A stretch of DNA of 64,000 nt, from NCBI GenBank assembly GCA_963710495.1, contig CAVQAI010000016.1, positions 365,041 to 429,040 on the forward strand, read 5' to 3'. Numbering within the stretch: the stretch's first letter is position 1; each line of letters opens with the position of its first letter. A program made the translations under genes and the position numbers. Under the pieces are notes generated by a model. It worked only from the letters and a program-made list of their open reading frames with translations, ran no database searches and was not told the origin of the DNA. Source of the stretch: Bog-756 sp963710495 (GTDB lineage: Bacteria > Actinomycetota > Acidimicrobiia > Acidimicrobiales > RAAP-2). Of this stretch, positions 57,639 to 64,000 are shown one piece after another.

Positions 57639-58132
57639 GCCTCCCGAAGACTATGGCCACTGATGCCGTGGTGAAGGCATCCGGCACTCTCCTGCATCGG
57701 GTCGAGCGTCTGGACGGCGACCCATCGGGCTACAGCCACAAGCCGGGGGTGTCACTGATCACCGGATATGCACCGCCACGCAGGTAGATCTCAGCCACGC
57801 CCCTCACTACTCCTCCACCGTGCGCAACGTCGGTACCAGTGCTGGCGAGGTCCCAAAAGCGCCTCGTAGGCAAGGTGACCGACGTTTGGAGTTGGCATTC
57901 AGCTTCGTGCTAGCCGCTTGAACAGTCCGAAAAGGTTCTAGCGGGGCCGGGCCGACCCTCTCTCGCAGTCGCTACCAAGCCCTGCCCGCAACGAATCCTC
58001 TTTGAGTCAGGATGGAAATTGCAGGGGTTCGTTAACCGAACCGTCGCAGCCGGACGTGAATACTGATGCCAACTACGAAGGTGCGTCGCGTGTTCTGGAT
58101 AAGCTCGGCCGTTGTCGTAGGAAAGGAGCCGA
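57639..58132. other. Intergenic region with repeat copy A
   Basis: About 495 bp before the acyl-CoA dehydrogenase gene. It contains copy A of the degenerate A/B/C repeat (57761-57923). The rest probably includes the dehydrogenase promoter; an AAAGGAG site lies before its ATG. Confidence 0.5.
57761..57923 (+). repeat. Degenerate dispersed repeat, copy A
   Basis: Shares with copy B the blocks AACGTCGGT-x-CC-x-GTGC, GGCGAGGTCCC, GCGCC, CCGACGTTTGGA and the end CAGCTTC...GCTTGAAC, and with copy C the blocks CCGGATATGCACCGCCA and GCGCCTCGTA. Alignment by eye suggests 70-80 percent identity to B over ~110 bp. It lies upstream of, and in the same orientation as, copy B, with the acyl-CoA dehydrogenase gene between them. 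Confidence 0.7.
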
Positions 58133-59353
58133 ATGGACTTCGCCTTCTCCCCCAAAGTTGAGGAACTGCGCCGGCGGCTGCTCGACTTCATGGATGGCCA
58201 CGTCTATCCGGCGGAGCAAGTTCTCGAGGAGCAGTTGGCGGCGGCAAGCAGCCCGTACTCTCACCCGTCCATCATCGAGGAACTGAAGGCCAAGGCCCGC
58301 GGCCTGGAGCTATGGAACCTCTTTCTGCCTAATGAGAGGTGGGGAGTCGGACTGACCAACCTGGAGTACGCCCCACTGGCCGAGATCAGTGGACATAGCC
58401 CCGCCCTTGCTCCCGAAGCGCTCAACTGCTCGGCGCCCGATACCGGCAACATGGAGCTGCTGGCCGAATTCGGCACCCCCAAACAGCAGGACCAATGGCT
58501 GGTCCCTCTCCTCGCGGGCGAAATCCGCTCCTGCTTTGGCATGACCGAGCCGGATGTGGCTAGCTCGGACGCTACGAACATCCGCTGCCGCATCGAGCGT
58601 GATGGCAACCATTACGTCATCAACGGACGCAAGTGGTGGACGACTGGGGCCATGAGCAGCCGCTGCAAGCTGTGCATCCTCATGGGAGTCACCGACCCTG
58701 ACCGTGACCCGTACCATCGCCAGAGCATGATCCTGGTCCCCCTCGATGCCCCTGGCGTCACCGTCCTTCGACCTCTTTCGGTTTTCGGCTACGAGGCGGG
58801 CGGGGGCGATGCGGAGATCCTGTTCGAGAACGTGCGGGTTCCAGCCACCAACCTGCTCGGAGAGGAGGGCAGCGGCTTTGCACTTGCTCAGGCTCGCCTT
58901 GGCCCGGGCCGCATCCACCACTGCATGCGTGCCATTGGTATGGCTGAACGGGCGTTCGATCTCATGTGCCGACGAGCCCAGTCACGGCAGGCGTTCGGCA
59001 AGCGGCTGGCCGACCAGGGGGTCGTTGGCGACATGATTGCCGAATCACGCATCGAGATAGAGCAGGCCCGCCTGCTCGTGCTCAAGACGGCATGGCTGAT
59101 GGACACCGTGGGCAACAGAGGAGCGCGCATCGAGATTTCGGCTATCAAAGTTATTGCCCCCCGCGTGGCGTGCCAGGTGATCGATCGGTCTATCCAGGTG
59201 CACGGTGGCGCGGGAGTCAGCCAGGATCTTCCCCTGGCGCGGATGTTCTCAGCTGCCCGCACCTTACGCATTGCCGACGGTCCGGATGAGGTGCACAAGA
59301 TGAGCATCGCTCGCCGCGAGCTTCACCGGTTCGAGGTCGACCAATCCAGCTGA
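58133..59353 (+). CDS. Acyl-CoA dehydrogenase (ACAD10/11-like)
   Basis: The 406-residue protein starts MDFAFSPKVEELRRRLLDFM and has SCFGMTEPDVASSDATN (FAD/substrate loop), RKWWTTGA, a RAQSRQAFGKRLADQGVVGDMIAESRIEIEQARLL helix block and VHGGAGVSQDLPLARMF. It closes with RIADGPDEVHKMSIARREL, the DGPDEVH form used by ACAD10/11-type enzymes where others have YEGT with the catalytic Glu. The enzyme oxidises acyl-CoAs with FAD in fatty-acid or alkanoate breakdown. No electron-transfer flavoprotein or CoA ligase genes are adjacent. The ATG at 58133 follows GGAAAGGAG. Confidence 0.93.
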   Translation: MDFAFSPKVEELRRRLLDFMDGHVYPAEQVLEEQLAAASSPYSHPSIIEELKAKARGLELWNLFLPNERWGVGLTNLEYAPLAEISGHSPALAPEALNCSAPDTGNMELLAEFGTPKQQDQWLVPLLAGEIRSCFGMTEPDVASSDATNIRCRIERDGNHYVINGRKWWTTGAMSSRCKLCILMGVTDPDRDPYHRQSMILVPLDAPGVTVLRPLSVFGYEAGGGDAEILFENVRVPATNLLGEEGSGFALAQARLGPGRIHHCMRAIGMAERAFDLMCRRAQSRQAFGKRLADQGVVGDMIAESRIEIEQARLLVLKTAWLMDTVGNRGARIEISAIKVIAPRVACQVIDRSIQVHGGAGVSQDLPLARMFSAARTLRIADGPDEVHKMSIARRELHRFEVDQSS

Positions 59354-59470
59354 GGCCAGCGTTGGAACGCGATCATCCCTAAGCACCGCTGTTAGTACAC
59401 ATCCCAGGCCAATCATCAATAGGCCCGATGTTCATATCTGAGGCGCCCGCCATCAGACGTTTCGGCCCCT

Positions 59471-59605
59471 GCCATATGCGCACCTCCACTTCCCCCCGGA
59501 TTGGCGAACGTCGGTGCCGGTGCCGGCGAGGTCCCTGAGGCGCCCCACACGCGAGGGAACCGACGTTTGGAAACTTCCGTTCAGCTTCATAGTGGCTGCT
59601 TGAAC
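59471..59605 (+). repeat. Degenerate dispersed repeat, copy B
   Basis: Second copy of the repeat described for A, on the other side of the acyl-CoA dehydrogenase gene and in direct orientation. On the minus strand a frame reads GRLRDLAGTGTDV..KWRCAYG, matching RRLSHLAG..PWRCISG of the ORF in copy C. That similarity suggests all copies derive from the 5' part of one gene. Confidence 0.7.
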
Positions 59606-59728
59606 TCGCCCTGAGGCTGCTTCCATGCTGTTGTCTAGCGGTAATCTCCTGCCCCCGAACGGCACCTGCGGGATTCCCAGCTCAATGACCTAGGACACAA
59701 CGATCGGTCAGTGCACGCTCGCCGCGAC

Positions 59729-59758
59729 ACGGCCCCCTGGCCAGAACAGGGGGGCCGT
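59729..59758 (+). terminator. Terminator-like hairpin
   Basis: ACGGCCCCCT and AGGGGGGCCGT form a ~10-bp GC-rich stem with one bulged G around a nine-base loop, followed on the plus strand by CTGCCCTACTTCT. It could end transcription of the acyl-CoA dehydrogenase mRNA, 375 bp past its stop. Confidence 0.45.
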
Positions 59759-60020
59759 CTGCCCTACTTCTCGACAAGAGCTAGGCCGCTGGCTCGCGTC
59801 CCCCGTAGGCAGTCGAAGTCCAGTTCGACACCCAGCTCGGGAACCACGCCATCAGGAACGCCTGATGCCGATTGGGATTCTTCGAACTCCCAGCCTCACC
59901 AGCGCATAGCCTCTGCTGTCTAGGACATTCGGCGAGATCGATTCGCCACGCACACCTTGAACAGAGAAGCGAGCAGATCTTTCGCATTGACCTGATTCCC
60001 TCGAGAGGTTAACGGGCCTG

Positions 60021-60995
60021 CTACTCCAACTCGTTATCGGGCGGAGCATTCGTCAGGAGCTTCCGCCAGCGCTCTTCGGGCACATGGGCGGGAATGGTCG
60101 ATTTCAAAAAGTCCTCCAGGACTGCCAGAAATCGGTCGGCATCCCGCCATGGCAGGAAGTGACCGGCGCCCTTGAGGATCTCAAGTCGAGCGCCCGGGAT
60201 AGCCTCGGCGGCACGGTAGGCGTGGGCCACGGGGATGATGTGGTCATGATCACCCCACACGATGAGGGTCGGCACTGCCTCAGCCAAGTAGAGCCGATCA
60301 TGCGCGCTCACCCGCTGACCGGCGACATCGATCACCGAGCGCACGGTGTGCACAAATGCCATCTGGCCATGCCGGTCGGTCAGGGTGGTGTAGCTGCGCC
60401 ACACCTCAGCCAAGGTGTCACCGGGTCGCCAGCCCACTCGGCGAGCCACGGCCCCCGGCCACTCAGCTGTCTCGCGGATCCGCGGGTGGAGCAGCAGTGG
60501 CAGCACGTACTCGGCACCAGGGAGGGTCACCGCCTTGAGCAGCGGACTGACCTCTTTGCCGAGCCCACCGGAGGCAACCAGCACCAATCGCTCAGCCCAC
60601 TCCGGAAATTGATAGGCGAACTGCATGGCCACTCCGCCACCGAGGGAGTGGCCGACCAGCGTGACCCGCTCCTTTTCCAGCACGGTGAGCAGGTCTCGGA
60701 TCCCGCTCGCATAGGCACCCAGCGAGTAGTCACCTCGGGGCTTGGCCGACTGCCCGTGGCCAAGCAGGTCGGGGGCGATCACTGTGTAGTGCTCGGCCAA
60801 GGCAGGCATCACTGCCTTCCACGTCGTCGAACTGCCGGCAATCCCGTGGACGAGCAGAATTGTCGGTCCTTCGCCAGCCATCCGATAGCTGACGTCGTGC
60901 CCGTGAATCCGAACCGTGCGTGAATGGAACAGACTGGCCTTCACGATTCCCACACCGCGGGAGCGCAGGGGGAGTTCTCCGGTAGCCGCTGACAT
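60021..60995 (-). CDS. Alpha/beta hydrolase
   Basis: The 324-residue protein is a canonical alpha/beta hydrolase: oxyanion LLVHGIAGSSTTW, APDLLGHGQS, nucleophile GHSLGGG, acid in VWGDHDHIIP and base in GAGHFLPWRD. It resembles lipases, epoxide hydrolases and meta-cleavage hydrolases. No signal peptide. The ATG at 60995 gives a plausible ~18-residue N-extension before VKASLFHSR. The gene reads away from the MerR regulator gene with two matching operator dyads in between, so MerR probably controls it. Confidence 0.9.
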   Translation of the reverse strand: MSAATGELPLRSRGVGIVKASLFHSRTVRIHGHDVSYRMAGEGPTILLVHGIAGSSTTWKAVMPALAEHYTVIAPDLLGHGQSAKPRGDYSLGAYASGIRDLLTVLEKERVTLVGHSLGGGVAMQFAYQFPEWAERLVLVASGGLGKEVSPLLKAVTLPGAEYVLPLLLHPRIRETAEWPGAVARRVGWRPGDTLAEVWRSYTTLTDRHGQMAFVHTVRSVIDVAGQRVSAHDRLYLAEAVPTLIVWGDHDHIIPVAHAYRAAEAIPGARLEILKGAGHFLPWRDADRFLAVLEDFLKSTIPAHVPEERWRKLLTNAPPDNELE

Positions 60996-61127
60996 TGGAT
61001 CGGATCAACGTCCGACCAGCGAATCGAGGTGTCCACTCGGGCAGTAAAGCCGGGGCGGACGCCGCTTTGGTTCCGGTCTCCGGTCCACTCCAGTCGCAGT
61101 CTCGTGGACATCTGTTCATCATGACCG

Positions 61128-61145
61128 TGACAGTGATGACTGTCA
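61128..61145. promoter_or_regulatory. MerR operator 1
   Basis: TGACAGT-GATG-ACTGTCA is a perfect 7+7 inverted repeat in the 194-bp divergent region between hydrolase and merR genes, with the same half-site TGACAG as operator 2. Confidence 0.7.
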
Positions 61146-61150
61146 AGACA

Positions 61151-61174
61151 CGATGACAGCTATTACTGTCATCG
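61151..61174. promoter_or_regulatory. MerR operator 2
   Basis: CGATGACAG (61151-61159) and CTGTCATCG (61166-61174) form a perfect 9-bp inverted repeat around a six-base spacer, 5 bp after operator 1 and 15 bp before the merR start. Two copies of the same dyad in the divergent region point to control of both genes by the MerR protein. Confidence 0.75.
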
Positions 61175-61189
61175 CCGTCAATGTTGTAG

Positions 61190-61969
61190 TTGAATGAATC
61201 GGTGGATGTGCCCGACGATGTCGCCGCATACGGACTGACTGAGTTGGCCACCCGCTCGGGCCTGCCGGCGCGGACCATCCGCTTCTACCAATCCGCCGAC
61301 GTGTTGCCGAGGCCCGACCGGAGCGGACGATCCGCCGTCTATCGCGAACGCCATCTGGAACGGCTCCGCCTCATAGCCGAACTTCAGGATCGCGGCCTCA
61401 CCCTCAGTGCCATCCGCCACCTGTTGGGCAGACGGGCCAGCCCGGGCATCTCGGTTGGCGCGTGGCTCGGCCTGGACGAGACCTTACGAGGACCCTGGTC
61501 CGAGGACAGGCCGAAAGTCATGGGCGACGACGAGCTCGCCGATGTCCTCGGAATGAGACCTGCAGGGTTGCGGAGCAGACTCGAGCGGTCCCGCTATCTC
61601 GAGCGTCAACCAGACGGTTCGTGGTTGATTCGGAGCCCGGCACTGCTTGGCCTCGCCCTCCAACTCCAAGACGCCGGCATCGACGTCGAGCTGACAGGTC
61701 AGGCGACCGACCTATTACGTCGAAGGCTTGCTCGAGCGGTCGACGACCTGATCATGCTGTTCGCTGGACGAAACGCGAGCGAATTCGCCGGAGGGAGCTC
61801 AACGGACGAACTGGCCACGTCCCTCCAGACCCTTCGCCCCATTGCGCAAGAGGCTGCCGGGATCATCTTCGCTCACGAGGTCGAACGCGGCCTGCAGGGA
61901 CTCCTCCAGAAAGGCCCAGCTGCCGGACGGCGCCGTCCTCAGAGGAGCAAACCCCGACGTCGACGCTGA
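61190..61969 (+). CDS. MerR-family transcriptional regulator
   Basis: The 259-residue protein has the MerR HTH and wing: GLTELATRSGLPARTIRFYQSADVLPRPDRSGRSAVYRERHLERLRLIAELQDRGLTLSAIRHLL, then an effector region with no Cys-rich metal site. LLQLQDAGIDVELTGQAT and following helices suggest a second helical domain for ligand binding, and the tail is very Arg-rich (RRRPQRSKPRRRR). The start is a little uncertain (61190 ATG, or the GTG at 61202 for VDVPDD). Two palindromes with TGACAG arms lie just upstream, so it is most likely autoregulated and regulates the divergent hydrolase gene. Confidence 0.88.
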   Translation: MNESVDVPDDVAAYGLTELATRSGLPARTIRFYQSADVLPRPDRSGRSAVYRERHLERLRLIAELQDRGLTLSAIRHLLGRRASPGISVGAWLGLDETLRGPWSEDRPKVMGDDELADVLGMRPAGLRSRLERSRYLERQPDGSWLIRSPALLGLALQLQDAGIDVELTGQATDLLRRRLARAVDDLIMLFAGRNASEFAGGSSTDELATSLQTLRPIAQEAAGIIFAHEVERGLQGLLQKGPAAGRRRPQRSKPRRRR

Positions 61970-62194
61970 GACCCGATCCGACCCACCGAATCGCCGGTGA
62001 CCACTCAATCTAGTGCTACACCACCTGACCAACCAGGATGTGCCGTCTCTGCCGTCGTTGCAGACTCGAGCGACAAGACCGAGTTTGGCGCCGCGACCCT
62101 TTGCATGGGGTCCACGGAGTGAAGGCAACCAAACGCAGGCGCAGATGGGAGACCGCCGAGGGGAGGACGACGAGTCCCCGCTTCCTTGGAGGGT

Positions 62195-62716
62195 TCAGAG
62201 TTCGAGCCTGCCCTTCGCGAAACAGATAACTAGATGAGCTTCTAGGACTGCGTCCCGGGTAGCCCTCGACACGCCCGGGTCCGCCTCTAGGGCCGCCTTG
62301 GCGCTGTCGCCAGCCGGCTCGAGCTCAATGACGGCCACACGTTCGTCGGGCGACGCAGTCGCCTTGTCCGCCTTCTTGGCGAATTCGTTGACGACTGCCA
62401 CAAGCACCGGTGAAGCTCCCTCGTCACCCTCTACCGCGTCGCGCGCTCTACCGATCTCGACCCGAGCTGCCTCGGCCGCCCTGCCATTGTCGTCACGCGA
62501 GAAGGCTACGCCACGCGTGCCCGAGATGTCCCATATCGTCTGTTGAGCGAGGGCGATGGAGTGCCCCTTACCGCCGGATATGCACCGCCATGGAGGTTGA
62601 TCCGAGCTACACCAGTCACCGCTCCCCCACTGCCTCTTCTTTAGCTCCTTTAGCGCAACCCCAGCGAGATGGCTGAGGCGCCTCGTATGGAGTGCGGCGA
62701 CGTTTAGAACTTCCCT
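62195..62716 (-). pseudogene. Start-less ORF of unknown family, probably 5'-truncated
   Basis: The minus-strand frame is open for 173 codons from after a TGA (62717-62719) to its stop at 62195, but no ATG, GTG or TTG occurs before a GTG at 62407, which would give only the last 70 residues. The content is gene-like: RRLSHLAGVALKELKKRQWGSGDW, HSIALAQQTIWDISGTRGVAFSRDD and VAVVNEFAKKADKATASPDERVAVIELEPA. The first ~40 codons overlap copy C of the dispersed repeat. No family recognised. A lost start or the remnant of a mobile-element gene are both possible. Confidence 0.5.
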
Positions 62717-62725
62717 TCAGTCGCC
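62571..62725 (+). repeat. Degenerate dispersed repeat, copy C
   Basis: Shares CCGGATATGCACCGCCA with copy A, and GGCTGAGGCGCC, CGACGTTT-x-GAA and TTCCCTTCAG with copies A and B. It ends about 40 bp before the L-lactate dehydrogenase-like gene and covers the 5' part of the start-less ORF at 62195-62716. Confidence 0.6.
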
Positions 62726-62765
62726 CAGCACTCCATCCGCCATGAGGTGGTTAGCATCGGCCGCG

Positions 62766-63962
62766 ATGGCCCTCTTCCCCGACCGCTCCTTGGGCCTGGC
62801 CCCGGCCTCGGTCCACGACTACCGGGAGCTGGCCCGGCGGCGCCTCCCCCGCCAGCTATTCGACTACATCGACGGCGGTGCCTACGAGGAGTCGACGCTG
62901 CGTGCCAACGTCGACGACCTCGCCGCCATCTACCTGCGCCAGCGCGTGCTGCGCGACGTGTCAGAGCTGCAGCTGGCCACTACCGTGCTGGGCCATTCCC
63001 TGGCCATGCCCCTCGTGCTCGGGCCGGTCGGCCTGGCCGGCATGTACGCCACGCGGGCCGAGGTGGAGGCGGCCCAGGCCGCCGAGCAGATGGCCATTGC
63101 CTTCTGCGAGTCGACCGTGTCGATCTGCAGCATCGAGGAGGTCCACCAGGCCACCACCGCCCCGTTCTGGTTCCAGCTCTATGTCATGCGCGACCGGTCC
63201 TATGCCGAGGACCTCATGACCCGCGCCGCCGACGCCGGCTGCCCGGTGCTGGTGCTCACCGTCGACCTCGCGGTCGTGGGTGCCCGCTACCGCGAGGTGC
63301 GCAACGGCATGGCCGGGCCCCAGCCGCTGTCCGGCCGGATCGTACAGGCCCTCGACTTCGGCCTGCACCCGCGCTGGGCGCGCGACGTCGCCATCCGGGG
63401 CCGGCCCCACACCTTCGGCAACCTTGAGAAGGCCGTGCCCGGGGCGACCAGCCCGGAGGCCTTCAAGGAGTGGGTGGACCACCAGTTCGACCCCTCGGTC
63501 ACGTGGGACGACCTCGAGTGGGTTCGCCGTACCTGGCCGGCCCGGCTCGTGCTGAAGGGCATCCTCGACCCCGAGGACGCACGGCGGGCCGCCGACGCCG
63601 GCGTCGACGGCATCGTGGTCTCTAACCACGGCGGGCGGCAGCTCGATAGCGCCCAGTCCACCATCGCCGCCCTCCCCGCGGTCGTCGACGCCGTCGGCGA
63701 CTCCCTCGAGGTCCTGGTCGACGGGGGCATCCGAAGCGGCCTCGACATGTTCAAGGCGCTCGCCCTCGGCGCCCGAGCGTGCCTGGTCGGCCGGGCCTGG
63801 GCCTGGTCGGTGGCCGCCGGGGGGCGCCAGGGGGTGGTCGACGTGCTGAGCACCATGAGAGACGAGCTGAGGGTGGCCCTATCGCTCACCGGGACCGCCG
63901 ACGTCCACGCCCTCGACCCCAGCGCCCTGCTCGACGGGAAAGGCCGGCCACTCGGGCCCTGA
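62766..63962 (+). CDS. FMN-dependent alpha-hydroxy-acid dehydrogenase (L-lactate dehydrogenase type)
   Basis: The 398-residue protein (406 if started at 62742) has the family's N-terminal LFDYIDGGAYEESTLRAN, LVLGPVGLAGMY, FWFQLYVMRDR, LVLTVD, VLKGILDPEDA, the catalytic SNHGGRQLD with His and Arg, and VLVDGGIRSGLDMFKALALGA for FMN phosphate binding. These enzymes oxidise L-lactate, glycolate or mandelate to the keto acid. The ATG at 62766 (MALFPD) is preferred; 62742 lies close to repeat C. No lactate permease is visible in the window. Confidence 0.92.
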   Translation: MALFPDRSLGLAPASVHDYRELARRRLPRQLFDYIDGGAYEESTLRANVDDLAAIYLRQRVLRDVSELQLATTVLGHSLAMPLVLGPVGLAGMYATRAEVEAAQAAEQMAIAFCESTVSICSIEEVHQATTAPFWFQLYVMRDRSYAEDLMTRAADAGCPVLVLTVDLAVVGARYREVRNGMAGPQPLSGRIVQALDFGLHPRWARDVAIRGRPHTFGNLEKAVPGATSPEAFKEWVDHQFDPSVTWDDLEWVRRTWPARLVLKGILDPEDARRAADAGVDGIVVSNHGGRQLDSAQSTIAALPAVVDAVGDSLEVLVDGGIRSGLDMFKALALGARACLVGRAWAWSVAAGGRQGVVDVLSTMRDELRVALSLTGTADVHALDPSALLDGKGRPLGP

Positions 63963-64000
63963 CCCCTCCGTCCGCCTGAAGGTAATCGACACGGATCGCG

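Larger units (their letters stand above)
59354..60020. other. Gene-free region with repeat copy B and a hairpin
   Basis: About 665 bp between the convergent acyl-CoA dehydrogenase and hydrolase genes. It has copy B of the dispersed repeat (59471-59605) and a terminator-like hairpin (59729-59758). Short frames here have no recognisable content. Confidence 0.5.

Noticed and set aside
57910..58191. Minus-strand frame before the acyl-CoA dehydrogenase
   Set aside because: Low complexity Ser/Arg translation, overlaps the dehydrogenase start region and repeat A; no supporting motif.

Overview
The window reads as a high-GC actinobacterial chromosome, most likely from class Acidimicrobiia or a close relative. 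The evidence is strong G/C third-position bias, an ECF42-type sigma factor, NarL-type two-component pairs, several actinobacterial small-protein families, and secreted proteins built of the GGYWLVASDGGIFSFGDA repeat that is common in Acidimicrobiia. The class is inferred from family knowledge; no rRNA gene or complete tRNA gene is present to confirm it.

Layout. 0-9 kb: secreted or exported hydrolases (SGNH hydrolase, HSL-type esterase, a HExxE secreted protein, a nucleoside-hydrolase-like exoprotein), a lipoprotein, and small VOC and ABM-like proteins. 8.7-10.6 kb: a minus-strand run of DUF3237 protein, SDR and uracil-DNA glycosylase-like protein. 11-17.5 kb: cell-envelope enzymes (Tat-exported phosphoesterase/phospholipase C, HtrA-like PDZ protease, D,D-carboxypeptidase) around a small XRE/nucleotidyltransferase toxin-antitoxin pair. 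17.8-22.2 kb: histidine kinase and response regulator, then an ABC ATPase and permease. 22-28 kb: YceI, dimethylformamidase-like and SRPBCC proteins, and a DGPF (YCII)/ECF42 sigma pair. 28-31 kb: two secreted repeat proteins. 31-34.3 kb: a second two-component pair whose kinase has an N-terminal PDZ-like domain. 36-38 kb: a stress-type cluster (CsbD, a small hydrophobic protein, a DUF6458-like membrane protein, a ParB-like protein) with sigma-B-like promoters.

38-57 kb is more accessory. It holds OsmC, two TIGR03086-type proteins, a cytochrome P450 with its ferredoxin, an orphan membrane protein, a TY-Chap-like protein with a decayed partial copy beside it, a PHM-like copper monooxygenase, MarR-cupin-VOC and HxlR-MFS-thioesterase-SDR modules, and an MFS transporter. 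It also holds broken genes (truncated SRPBCC, frameshifted thioesterase, transposase remnant, EstB-like fragment), IS-end-like tandem repeats and two tRNA 3'-end-like scars. Scattered through the gene-free gaps here is a family of short imperfect palindromes with the core CTCAGC-N-GCTGAG. They occur singly and in short arrays with 17-40 bp spacing, and were not seen outside this region. They look like a REP-like or other dispersed element and are the most interesting unexplained signal in the window.

57-64 kb: an acyl-CoA dehydrogenase flanked by two copies of a degenerate 135-165 bp repeat, with a third copy at 62.6 kb over the start of a start-less ORF; an alpha/beta hydrolase divergent from a MerR regulator with two matching palindromic operators; and an FMN-dependent L-lactate dehydrogenase-type enzyme. 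Calls rest on reading the translated sequence and motifs; no database search was possible.
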